6,813 bases of DNA from an uncultured Moraxella sp. (GCA_937975585.1 CALJUC010000268.1:1-6813), one strand, 5' to 3'; positions 1-6,521 are shown, counted from the stretch's first letter. Notes: generated from the sequence alone by a model not told the origin. A program made the numbers and translations.

Positions 1-50
1 TTATCTATTCATATACTTTTTGTCAAACAGATATTACATATATTTCAACA

Positions 51-56
51 AAGGAG
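51..56 (+). promoter_or_regulatory. Ribosome binding site of the recombinase ORF
   Basis: AAGGAG lies 7 bases upstream of the ATG at 64. It is a near-perfect Shine-Dalgarno sequence, stronger than those of dsbB and gshA in this window, and typical of Firmicutes. It fixes the start codon and supports a foreign origin for the recombinase part. No convincing -35/-10 pair was found in bases 1-50. Confidence 0.75.
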
Positions 57-63
57 CATCCAT

Positions 64-876
64 ATGGCACGAAAGAGAACTAATCTAATCGGCAACACTC
101 CGTCTGTACGCGAAACAAAAGTCGCTATATATATTCGAGTTTCTACCATTCATCAGGTAGACAAAGACTCTATCCCCATGCAGAAAAAGGATTTAATTGC
201 ATACTGCCAGCTCATCCTCGGAACCGATAATTATGAAATTTTTGAAGATGCAGGGTATTCTGGAAAAAATACAGACAGACCAGCATTTCAGAATATGATG
301 GGGAGAATCCGAAAGGGCGAATTCACTCATGTTCTGGTTTGGAAAATAGACAGGGTATCCAGAAATCTATTGGACTTTGCGGAAATGTATGAGGAGCTGC
401 GTTCGCTACGTGTAACCTTTGTAAGTAAGAACGAACAATTTGATACCTCAACTGCAATCGGAGAAGCCATGTTGAAAATCATATTGGTTTTTGCCGAGCT
501 GGAAAGAAACATGACATCTGAGCGAGTAACAGCAACTATGATATCAAGAGCTAACAGTGGCCAATGGAACGGTGGACGCATTCCTTTTGGATATAGTTAT
601 GATCCTAAAGAAAAAGTCTTTTTCATACGTGAAGACGAAGCCTCCATTTGCCGTGAATTAAAAGATCTTTATCTGCTTAATCGGTCACTTGCTTATGTCA
701 GCAGAGCTTTGAACGAAAAAGGATATAAGTACGAAGAGATTGAGTTAGGCAAAGATACCAACTTAACGGCAATGCGTGCGGTATCAGGTAGTCATACTAC
801 ACCACAGGCATTTATCGGTGGTAAGCATATCGGCGGTAATGAAGAGTTGCAACAATATTTTGCTGATAAAAAATAA
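64..876 (+). CDS. Chimeric ORF: serine recombinase N-terminus joined to glutaredoxin C-terminus
   Basis: Residues ~19-160 form a resolvase/invertase catalytic domain. The likely nucleophile is Ser27 in YIRVST, with GYSGKNTDRPAF at 64-75, DRVSR at 96-100 and the helix AELERNMTSERV at 144-155. Residues ~161-215 resemble the start of the recombinase DNA-binding domain of large serine recombinases (GGRIPFGY at 170-177). Those enzymes usually run to 450 residues or more, so the zinc-ribbon/coiled-coil part is missing. From about residue 216 the protein reads as a glutaredoxin C-terminal half: EEIELG, then TTPQAFIGGKHIGG (245-258), closest in my recollection to peroxiredoxin-glutaredoxin hybrids. 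The redox CPxC motif that should lie upstream is absent, so neither half should work normally. Start chosen for AAGGAG at 51-56, 7 bases before ATG. Eight of about 19 arginine codons before the join are AGA/AGG, unlike the core genes downstream. I infer either a recombination fusion or an assembly chimera. Confidence 0.8.
   Translation: MARKRTNLIGNTPSVRETKVAIYIRVSTIHQVDKDSIPMQKKDLIAYCQLILGTDNYEIFEDAGYSGKNTDRPAFQNMMGRIRKGEFTHVLVWKIDRVSRNLLDFAEMYEELRSLRVTFVSKNEQFDTSTAIGEAMLKIILVFAELERNMTSERVTATMISRANSGQWNGGRIPFGYSYDPKEKVFFIREDEASICRELKDLYLLNRSLAYVSRALNEKGYKYEEIELGKDTNLTAMRAVSGSHTTPQAFIGGKHIGGNEELQQYFADKK
706..729 (+). other. Junction between recombinase and glutaredoxin coding sequence
   Basis: This stretch encodes residues 215-222 (A-L-N-E-K-G-Y-K). 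It fits the recombinase family, where a phrase like 'ALNEKGYK' typically precedes TRRGK-type residues. It equally fits glutaredoxins of peroxiredoxin hybrids, where 'LL-EKG' precedes an EEIxLG strand. Upstream sequence matches only the first family and downstream only the second. The breakpoint therefore sits in or beside this 24-base microhomology. This is inferred from remembered family patterns, not from an alignment. Confidence 0.6.
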
Positions 877-890
877 TCTTTGAAGATTTA

Positions 891-921
891 AAAAAAGACA
901 GCTGTTTGGCTGTCTTTTTTT
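891..921. terminator. Bidirectional intrinsic terminator between convergent genes
   Basis: A perfect inverted repeat pairs 891-902 (AAAAAAGACAGC) with 909-920 (GCTGTCTTTTTT) around the six-base loop TGTTTG. A T-run follows on the plus strand, and the A-run on the left gives a T-run on the minus strand. It lies 14 bases after the glutaredoxin stop and 15 bases beyond the yheS stop, so it can end both transcripts. Confidence 0.93.
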
Positions 922-935
922 GCGTGCTGATTAGC

Positions 936-2879
936 TTATTCGAAGCTACTTTCCATCTCTTCTAATTCCATCATTTTTTCCATCAGGCTTTCTTCTATTT
1001 CAGCGATTTGGTTTTTAAATGTGGTTTGTTCATCAAGTAATTTAAGCAAGTCGGCCTTTCGGCTGTCATTATACAGACTCGTATCGCCTAATTTTTCTTC
1101 AATACCCGATAACTTTGCACTCAATTTTTCAAGCTGCTTTTCATCTGCTTCGATTTTTTTGCGAATCGGTGCGGTGAGTTTGCGCTGTTCGGCAGATTTT
1201 TTGCGTTGCTCTTCTTTGGATAACGTTGGCTTATCACTGTCTATTTGACTAGTTGTTTCACGTGGAACATTTTCGCTTTGTTTCACTTGTGCCGCTTGTT
1301 TGGCTTGTTGTTTACGCGTGTCCGATAACCATTGACTATAATAGGCAATGTCATGGTCAAACAATTCACAGCGACCATCATGGACTAGGTACAAGGTATC
1401 ACAGACATTGGCAATCATCTCACGGTCATGCGACACCAAGATGACCGCCCCCTCAAACTCTTGTAACGCTAAGCTTAATGCTTGACGCATTTCAAGGTCT
1501 AAATGGTTGGTCGGTTCGTCCAGTACCAACACATTCGGGCGCTGCCATACGATAAGCGCTAGCGTCAGGCGGGCTCGCTCACCACCGGAAAACAACTTAC
1601 TTGGGGTATCAATGCGGTCACCGCGAAAGTCAAAACCACCCAAAAATGCGCGTAACTCCGCATCTGACGTCTTCCCCGCCAAGCGCTGTAACATCAGCAT
1701 TGGTGATGCTTCACCATCAAGGCTATCCATCTGGTGCTGGTTAAAGTACCCTAGCACCAAACTGTCCGCGACTTTTCGCGTACCCGATAAAATCGGCAAC
1801 TCACCAACCAAACCTTTAATCACCGTGGACTTGCCTGCCCCATTCATACCCAATAGACCAATACGGCTGTCAGGGGTGATTTGTAGGCGGATTTTCTCAA
1901 TCAGCGGTACCTCGTTATAGCCAACACTGGCATTATCCATCACCATCAATGGCGAGGTTAGCTGCGCGGGTGAATAAAACGAAAAGGTAAAGGGATTGTC
2001 CGCCATCACAGGCGCAAGCTCGGCCATACGTTCTAGTTGTTTGACGCGTGACTGCGCCTGTTTGGCTTTTGAGGCCTTAGCTTTAAAACGGCGGATAAAG
2101 TCTTCCAAATGCGCGCGCGTGGCTTGTTGTTTTTCAAAGGCTATTTGTTGTTGTGCCAAACGCTCACTACGGGTACGAATAAAGGTACTATAGTTACCCG
2201 TATACAAGGTCATGCTTTGGTTTTCAATATGCAAAATCCGCCCGACCACATTATCCAGAAAGGCTTGGTCATGCGAAATCATCAATAGCGTGCCATCATA
2301 GGCACCAAGCCAGTCCTCAAGCCACAAAATCGCATCCAGGTCCAAGTGATTGGTCGGTTCATCGAGTAGTAACAAATCAGCTCGGCTCATCAAAGTTTTG
2401 GCAAGGTTCAATCGCATGCGCCAACCGCCCGAGAAGCTACTAACAGGCTTTTGCTCCTGCTCACGGCTAAAGCCTAAGCCCGCCATAATTTGTGAGGCTT
2501 TGGCAGGGATCGTATAACCGTGAATATCATCAAACTGGGTATGAATATGGGCCAGTTCGGTTTCTGAGATACCTTCGTGGTGATTGATTTTATGATTGAG
2601 TTCATACCATACCTTGTCACCGCTTAACACGAAATCAATCGCGGTTTGGTCGGTACTATCAATTTCTTGTGCCATATGGCCGATTGACCAGTTACTGGGT
2701 ATCGACAACTCACCGCTATCAAGCCCCAATTCACCCAATAAGACTGCAAAAAAACTGGATTTACCGGTACCATTATTGCCAGTTAGACCGACTTTCCATG
2801 AGGGATGAATTTGTAAGTTCACATCTTGAAAAAGTACACGACCATCTCGGCGAATACTGGCGTTTTTTAGTTCAATCAT
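936..2879 (-). CDS. yheS: ABC-F family ATPase, YheS-type
   Basis: A soluble protein with two ATP-binding cassettes and no membrane segments, as in ABC-F proteins that act on the ribosome. Cassette 1 has Walker A GNNGTGKS (34-41), signature FSGGW (149-153), Walker B LLLLDEPTNHLD (169-180) and the H-loop SHD (202-204). The linker between cassettes is rich in Lys/Arg/Gln (FKAKASKAKQAQSRVKQLERM, about 265-285). Cassette 2 has Walker A GMNGAGKS (344-351), signature FSGGE (430-434), Walker B LVLDEPTNHLD (451-461) and SHD (483-485). A charged C-terminal extension (about 545-647) looks like a coiled coil. Length (647) and sequence fit E. coli YheS (about 637) better than Uup or EttA; a translation-factor role is inferred from the family. 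It is transcribed divergently from erpA and convergently with the glutaredoxin remnant. A parS site lies in the codons for residues ~537-542. Confidence 0.93.
   Translation of the reverse strand: MIELKNASIRRDGRVLFQDVNLQIHPSWKVGLTGNNGTGKSSFFAVLLGELGLDSGELSIPSNWSIGHMAQEIDSTDQTAIDFVLSGDKVWYELNHKINHHEGISETELAHIHTQFDDIHGYTIPAKASQIMAGLGFSREQEQKPVSSFSGGWRMRLNLAKTLMSRADLLLLDEPTNHLDLDAILWLEDWLGAYDGTLLMISHDQAFLDNVVGRILHIENQSMTLYTGNYSTFIRTRSERLAQQQIAFEKQQATRAHLEDFIRRFKAKASKAKQAQSRVKQLERMAELAPVMADNPFTFSFYSPAQLTSPLMVMDNASVGYNEVPLIEKIRLQITPDSRIGLLGMNGAGKSTVIKGLVGELPILSGTRKVADSLVLGYFNQHQMDSLDGEASPMLMLQRLAGKTSDAELRAFLGGFDFRGDRIDTPSKLFSGGERARLTLALIVWQRPNVLVLDEPTNHLDLEMRQALSLALQEFEGAVILVSHDREMIANVCDTLYLVHDGRCELFDHDIAYYSQWLSDTRKQQAKQAAQVKQSENVPRETTSQIDSDKPTLSKEEQRKKSAEQRKLTAPIRKKIEADEKQLEKLSAKLSGIEEKLGDTSLYNDSRKADLLKLLDEQTTFKNQIAEIEESLMEKMMELEEMESSFE
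1254..1269. promoter_or_regulatory. parS: parS centromere-like site (ParB binding)
   Basis: The plus strand reads TGTTTCACGTGGAACA. The other strand reads TGTTCCACGTGAAACA, which fits the chromosomal parS consensus TGTTNCACGTGAAACA at every position. It is a 16-base palindrome with one asymmetric pair. ParB bound at such sites spreads on DNA, loads SMC and works with ParA in origin segregation. The site lies inside yheS, where it encodes N-V-P-R-E-T in the linker after the second ATPase cassette, a region likely to tolerate sequence constraint. Chromosomal parS sites usually lie near oriC, so this fragment is probably origin-proximal (inference). Confidence 0.88.
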
Positions 2880-2903
2880 AAGGCGCTCAAATCACAGCAA
2901 AAA

Positions 2904-2932
2904 TTAATTGGCAAAATTCTTGATAGTATAAA
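2904..2932 (+). promoter_or_regulatory. Possible erpA promoter
   Basis: In the 98-base gap between the divergent yheS and erpA genes, TTAATT (2904-2909) is followed after 17 bases by TATAAA (2927-2932). The -10 is good and the -35 is poor. A better -35 (TTGGCA, 2908-2913) is too close to the same -10. Both promoters of the divergent pair must lie in this gap. I saw no clear IscR operator. Confidence 0.25.
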
Positions 2933-2977
2933 GCAAGCGCCCCATAATAAGAACAACGTTTTTTCGAGGAAATCCCT

Positions 2978-3310
2978 ATGTCAGATACCATGACCTTAAC
3001 CGACAATGCCGCAAAAAAAGTACGCAGCCTACGTGAGCAAGAAGGCAATAATGATTTGATGCTACGTGTGTATGTCACCGGTGGTGGCTGTTCAGGGTTT
3101 TCTTACAACTTTAACTTTGCGGAAGAGTTGGGTGAAGATGATGCCCAGTTTAATAATGGCGACGTATCATTGGTGGTTGATAGCTTAAGTTATCAGTATC
3201 TTAATGGCTCGACCATCGACTATGTAGAAGGTCTGGAGGGTTCACGTTTTGTAGTTGACAATCCCAATGCGACGACCACTTGTGGCTGTGGATCATCCTT
3301 TTCTATCTAA
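2978..3310 (+). CDS. erpA: Iron-sulfur cluster insertion protein ErpA
   Basis: An A-type carrier that receives Fe-S clusters from the ISC/SUF machinery and passes them to apo-enzymes in the cytoplasm. The three conserved cluster-ligand cysteines are present: Cys38 in TGGGCSGF, and Cys102 and Cys104 in TCGCGSSFSI at the C-terminus. The stretches YVEGLEGSRF and NPNAT-TCGCGSSFSI closely match E. coli ErpA, which favours ErpA over IscA or SufA; no isc genes are adjacent. At 110 residues it has the normal length, with a slightly short N-terminus. The start has GAGGA at 2966-2970, 7 bases upstream. It is divergent from yheS. No intrinsic terminator is visible after the stop, so some readthrough toward the LC7 gene is possible. 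Confidence 0.93.
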   Translation: MSDTMTLTDNAAKKVRSLREQEGNNDLMLRVYVTGGGCSGFSYNFNFAEELGEDDAQFNNGDVSLVVDSLSYQYLNGSTIDYVEGLEGSRFVVDNPNATTTCGCGSSFSI

Positions 3311-3428
3311 TTTCCTTACAAAATTATACTAGTAATAAATTTGATTTCCATTTATCGGTTATTATCTACCGAATAATAGATTGGGCTAAACTAGCATTTT
3401 TTGTTATGTTAATCTTTTCTCAAGTCAA

Positions 3429-3494
3429 AACTATCTTGTTGTTACAGTCTTACGATTCTTAAGTATGACTGAATAAGTTGTGAGAAAGATAGTT
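3429..3494. repeat. Nested imperfect inverted repeat
   Basis: AACTATCTT (3429-3437) is the exact reverse complement of AAGATAGTT (3486-3494). Nested inside, CAGTCTTAC (3445-3453) pairs with GTATGACTG (3463-3471) with one mismatch, leaving a 9-base loop. Together they could fold into a long interrupted hairpin in DNA or RNA. There is no T-run, so it is not a classic terminator. It might be a small-RNA structure, an mRNA 3' end or an old element remnant; its function is unknown. Confidence 0.5.
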
Positions 3495-3554
3495 GAGCTG
3501 GTAACACCCATGAATAGATTAGCGTAATTTGCTCGGTATTAATTACTTGAATAA

Positions 3555-3569
3555 GATAAGTAACTTATC
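3555..3569. repeat. Short perfect palindrome upstream of the LC7 gene
   Basis: GATAAG (3555-3560) and CTTATC (3564-3569) are exact reverse complements around TAA. It lies 71 bases before the start codon, in a region that should hold the promoter, so it could be an operator. In an AT-rich region it could also be chance. Confidence 0.35.
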
Positions 3570-3639
3570 GTTAAGTTTATTAAGAACGAATTATTATGCC
3601 AAATCTATTATTTATAAAATCAAATAATTGGAGTTTCAA

Positions 3640-3996
3640 ATGGCTAAATTATCTTTAGAATCACTAAACAATATCGATGGTTTCATTGCTGCTGCATTGG
3701 TTGACAGCGAATCAGGTCTATCACTAGCAGCTATCGGTACTGGTATTGACTTAGAATTAGCAGCTGCTGGTAACACTGAAGTGGTACGTGCAAACCGTAA
3801 AGTTGCTAAAGCATTAGGCTTAAATGACAATATCGAAGATATCTTGATTACGTTAAGCAAGCAATACCACTTAATCCGTCCATTGGTACGTAACGAAAAC
3901 TTGTTCTTGTACTTGGTACTTGACCGTCAAAAATCAAACCTTGCAATGGCTCGCCATGAGTTAAAAGCGTTTGAAACTGAACTAGATTTTTCATAA
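3640..3996 (+). CDS. Roadblock/LC7-type small protein
   Basis: A 118-residue soluble protein, recognised from similarity to Roadblock/LC7-annotated proteins of Acinetobacter and relatives (IDGFIAAALVDSESGLSLA near the N-terminus; AAAGNTEVVRA, then LGLNDNIEDILITLS-QYHLIRPL and LFLYLVLDR). The family fold is a dimeric alpha/beta domain that often partners small GTPases, as MglB does with MglA, but no GTPase gene is next to it here. The exact role is unknown. The ATG at 3640 is preferred over a TTG 12 bases upstream because GGAG (3630-3633) sits 6 bases before it and overlaps that TTG. Codon use is strongly biased (CGT, AAC, TTC, TAC, GGT, GAA), as in highly expressed genes. It stands alone, with its own terminator after it. 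Confidence 0.82.
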   Translation: MAKLSLESLNNIDGFIAAALVDSESGLSLAAIGTGIDLELAAAGNTEVVRANRKVAKALGLNDNIEDILITLSKQYHLIRPLVRNENLFLYLVLDRQKSNLAMARHELKAFETELDFS

Positions 3997-4027
3997 TTTG
4001 CGGTAAGTATTACCCTGAATTAATCGT

Positions 4028-4064
4028 AAAAACGCCTATAGCGATAAGTTACAGGCGTTTTTTT
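4028..4064 (+). terminator. Intrinsic terminator of the LC7 gene
   Basis: AAAAACGCCT (4028-4037) pairs perfectly with AGGCGTTTTT (4053-4062) around a 15-base loop, followed by further T residues to 4064. It lies 31 bases after the LC7 stop and separates that unit from gshA. Confidence 0.88.
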
Positions 4065-4123
4065 ATGCGCGGTCTTTAGTGTATTTCGGCATCAGTGCAT
4101 TACGATTTTTAATTAGTCTTTGC

Positions 4124-4142
4124 TGACGTTTAATGTCATAAT
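4124..4142 (+). promoter_or_regulatory. Possible gshA promoter -10 overlapping a palindrome
   Basis: CATAAT (4137-4142) is a reasonable -10 box, 36 bases before the gshA start. A 15-base near-palindrome, TGACGTTTAATGTCA (4124-4138, one mismatched pair), overlaps it and would occupy promoter spacer DNA. No strong -35 is present (TTAGTC at 4113-4118, 18-base spacing, is weak), which would suit an activator-dependent or repressed promoter. Speculative. Confidence 0.3.
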
Positions 4143-4178
4143 TTGAAAAATTAAAATGATTGTAAGCTTGGATACATT

Positions 4179-5771
4179 ATGACTCAGGAAATAACAGCAC
4201 CTCTAAATAATACTTTATCGACTGAGGTAGCAACCGCCTTACCACATTGGTTAACGCCAAGCAATCTGCAAGGTATGTTGCGCGGTATCGAAAAAGAAGG
4301 TCTACGCATGAACGCGGATGGCCTGATTTCGCACTTGCCACACCCTGCCAAGCTGGGTTCAAAACTTACTCACCCCTACATCACCACCGATTATGCCGAA
4401 AGCTTACTTGAGCTGATTACTGAGCCGACTTCGAGCATTGAACAGACGTTAGCCTTATTGCGTGAGCTGCATATTGTCGTACAACAATCACTAGAAGCAG
4501 GTGAGCTATTTTGGCCATTATCAATGCCATGTATGTTGTCAAAAGATGACAACGATATCTTGCTAGCTGACTATGGTACGTCAAACACTGGCCGCTTTAA
4601 GACGCTTTATCGTAATGGTTTGGGCATTCGATATGGCCGTCGTATGCAAACCATTGCCGGACTTCACTACAACCTATCGTTTGGTGATGAGTTGTTCAGC
4701 GCGTGGCAAAAAGCCAGTGGTGACACTCGCACGTTGACCGCGTTTAAAGATGATAAGTATTTGGGTCTGATTCGTAACTTTAAACGTTTGAGTGGTATGG
4801 TACTGTATTTATTGGGTGCAAGTCCTGCAATATGCGCGTGTTTTGTCCAAGGACGTCAACATCATCTACAACCGTTAAATCCGACCACGTATTATCTACC
4901 GTATGCGACCTCACTTCGTATGGGTAAATTGGGCTATCAAAACAGCGTACAAGATGACTTGGATATCCGTTATAACAGTCTTGATGAGTATGTCAAAGGC
5001 TTACAACAAGCGATTCATACCCCACACCAAAGCTTTACCAAGCTCGGTGTGGATGACCAAGATGGCAACCCAATTCAAATCAATGACCATATTCTGCAAA
5101 TCGAAAACGAATACTACAGCCCTATTCGCCCAAAACAAGTGACCAAAGCGGGTGAAGCACCCAGTCAGGCGCTACAAAATCGTGGTATCGGCTATATTGA
5201 ATTCCGTGCGATTGACCTTGACCCCTATACGGATATTGGTATCAGTATCACTACCGCTTGCTTTATAGAAATCGTGGCGTTATATTGCTTGCTACTTGAT
5301 AGCCCAGACTTATTACCGGATGAGGATGCTATGCTGGCCGCGAACCAAGACATCATTGTCAATCGTGGTCGAGATACTAGCGTAATGATTCAAACAACCA
5401 CGGGCGAACAAGCCTTATCTGATTGGCTCAATCAACATCTTGAAGCCATGCAACCGATGGCCAACCTTTTAGACCAACTACACGGTAGCAATAATTATCG
5501 TGCTGCACTCTCGGTTATGGTGGGTCGTGCCCAAGATCCGCGTTTGACGTTATCCGCGCAAGTGCTTGATGACACCGAACGTTTGGGTAGTGCATGGAAG
5601 CTCGGTAAAGCCTTGGCAGAGCGACATGCCGCGCAGCTTCTTGGACAACCATTAACGGCTGAAAAACAGAATTACTATCAGCAATTAGCCGACCAATCGG
5701 TTAAGCAACAACACGAATTAGAACAACAAGATGATATTAGTTTTAATGCGTTTGTTGCACAATATCGTTAA
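4179..5771 (+). CDS. gshA: Glutamate-cysteine ligase (proteobacterial GshA type)
   Basis: Catalyses ATP-dependent joining of the gamma-carboxyl of glutamate to cysteine, the first and rate-limiting step of glutathione synthesis, in the cytoplasm. Length (530) and sequence match the E. coli GshA group (518). Visible conserved blocks are GIEKEGLRMN (36-45, metal/ATP-site glutamates), ITTDYAESLLELIT (68-81), WPLSMPC (112-118), YGTSNTGRFKTLYR (132-145), QTIAGLHYN (157-165) and QIENEYYSPIRPK (307-319). The first ~25 residues are a poorly conserved extension. The start has only a weak ribosome site (TTGGA, 4168-4172); the next downstream methionine (residue 33) is too close to the catalytic block to be the true start. 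dsbB follows after 58 bases with no terminator between, so co-transcription is likely. The gene looks intact. Confidence 0.96.
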   Translation: MTQEITAPLNNTLSTEVATALPHWLTPSNLQGMLRGIEKEGLRMNADGLISHLPHPAKLGSKLTHPYITTDYAESLLELITEPTSSIEQTLALLRELHIVVQQSLEAGELFWPLSMPCMLSKDDNDILLADYGTSNTGRFKTLYRNGLGIRYGRRMQTIAGLHYNLSFGDELFSAWQKASGDTRTLTAFKDDKYLGLIRNFKRLSGMVLYLLGASPAICACFVQGRQHHLQPLNPTTYYLPYATSLRMGKLGYQNSVQDDLDIRYNSLDEYVKGLQQAIHTPHQSFTKLGVDDQDGNPIQINDHILQIENEYYSPIRPKQVTKAGEAPSQALQNRGIGYIEFRAIDLDPYTDIGISITTACFIEIVALYCLLLDSPDLLPDEDAMLAANQDIIVNRGRDTSVMIQTTTGEQALSDWLNQHLEAMQPMANLLDQLHGSNNYRAALSVMVGRAQDPRLTLSAQVLDDTERLGSAWKLGKALAERHAAQLLGQPLTAEKQNYYQQLADQSVKQQHELEQQDDISFNAFVAQYR

Positions 5772-5829
5772 TTTTTCTAAAAATTTATGATAGACTATTA
5801 AATATATATTGAATATTTATAGGTAATTT

Positions 5830-6351
5830 ATGCGTCAACCATCGTTGCTTCAGCGACTTATCAGTTATCGTAGTTTAGCTGGTTTGTTAACCCTTGCTAG
5901 TATTATTGGCATGTCATTTGCGTATTATTTACAAAAAGTTCAAATGTTAGACCCTTGTCCGCTGTGTATTTTCCAACGTATTGGCTTAATCGCCATGGGG
6001 ATTTCTGCTTTAATCGCATTTTTGTTCAATCCAAAAAAATTATGGGCGCGTTTAGGTTTAATGTTTGGCGCATTGTTAGGGATGTTATGGTCAGTAGGCG
6101 TGGCAACACGACATGTTTGGCTTCAGCATCTCCCACCGGATCAAGTACCATCCTGTGGCCCTGGTCTCAACTACTGGGTCGATACGTTGCCAATCGCCCA
6201 AGTCGTTGCGGAAGTTTTTAAAGGTTCGGGCGAGTGTGCAGTTATTGATTGGACATGGTTGGGATTTAGCGTACCAGAACTGTCGTTGGCCTTCTTCTCA
6301 GTGTTATTGGTGATGATTGTATTAGCCATGATAAAATCAAAACAAGTTTAA
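5830..6351 (+). CDS. dsbB: Disulfide bond formation protein B (DsbB)
   Basis: An inner-membrane protein that re-oxidises periplasmic DsbA and passes the electrons to quinones. The 173 residues contain four hydrophobic segments (about 16-34, 47-66, 72-91 and 147-168), as in E. coli DsbB. The periplasmic redox pairs are intact: Cys43-Cys46 in DPCPLCIFQR, and Cys109 (PSCGPG) with Cys136 (GECA) in the second loop. Arg50, right after the first pair, matches the arginine implicated in quinone use. The start is preceded by a weak AGG at 5821-5823. The 58-base gap to gshA is very AT-rich, and could hold its own promoter as well as allow readthrough. A strong terminator follows. No dsbA is visible in the window. 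Confidence 0.96.
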   Translation: MRQPSLLQRLISYRSLAGLLTLASIIGMSFAYYLQKVQMLDPCPLCIFQRIGLIAMGISALIAFLFNPKKLWARLGLMFGALLGMLWSVGVATRHVWLQHLPPDQVPSCGPGLNYWVDTLPIAQVVAEVFKGSGECAVIDWTWLGFSVPELSLAFFSVLLVMIVLAMIKSKQV

Positions 6352-6387
6352 CCCCTAAATATGGCGTTAAGCTTTGACAGCTATACT

Positions 6388-6420
6388 AAAACAGCGTTTT
6401 ATCAAAAACGCTGTTTTTTT
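6388..6420 (+). terminator. Intrinsic terminator after dsbB
   Basis: AAAACAGCGTTTT (6388-6400) pairs perfectly with AAAACGCTGTTTT (6405-6417) around a four-base loop, followed by T residues to 6420. The 13-base stem begins 37 bases after the dsbB stop and ends the gshA-dsbB unit. The A-run on its left side means it may also work in reverse. Confidence 0.93.
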
Positions 6421-6521
6421 ATGAACTAAAATATCGTCTTATTAGGCTGTGTCCCTAATTCAAAAACGAGATAAAAAGTGCCAAACTATACCTAAACTAA
6501 TAGAAATTAGAACAGGAAAAA

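Larger units (their letters stand above)
3311..3627. other. Non-coding intergenic region with inverted repeats
   Basis: About 330 bases separate erpA from the LC7 gene. No credible gene is present: the only longer open frame (3280-3462) overlaps the end of erpA and codes for a low-complexity hydrophobic string. The region is AT-rich. It holds an imperfect nested inverted repeat (3429-3494) and a perfect 6-base palindrome pair (3555-3569), and must contain the LC7 promoter. The best -10-like box is TATAAA at 3613-3618, but no matching -35 stands out. No terminator with a T-run was found for erpA. Confidence 0.6.

Noticed and set aside
64..876. A genuine new two-domain redox-controlled recombinase
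   Set aside because: The glutaredoxin part lacks the active-site cysteines and the recombinase part is cut before its DNA-binding core, so a working redox switch is not supported.
1253..1444. Plus-strand ORF starting Met-Phe-His-Val-Glu-His
   Set aside because: It lies antisense to yheS. Its start is simply a translation of the parS palindrome, and the rest matches no family I recognise.
1507..1920. 137-codon plus-strand ORF inside yheS
   Set aside because: A shadow of the second ATPase cassette on the opposite strand; no ribosome site and no recognisable domain.
2880..2977. Replication origin or DnaA boxes near parS
   Set aside because: No cluster of TTATCCACA-like boxes was found here or elsewhere; parS suggests only broad origin proximity.
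3280..3462. Open frame of 60 codons after erpA
   Set aside because: It begins inside the erpA 3' end, has no ribosome site of its own and codes for a low-complexity hydrophobic string typical of AT-rich non-coding DNA.
3628..3639. Upstream TTG start for the LC7 protein (four extra residues)
   Set aside because: The TTG overlaps the ribosome site GGAG used by the ATG at 3640, and the family begins at MAK.
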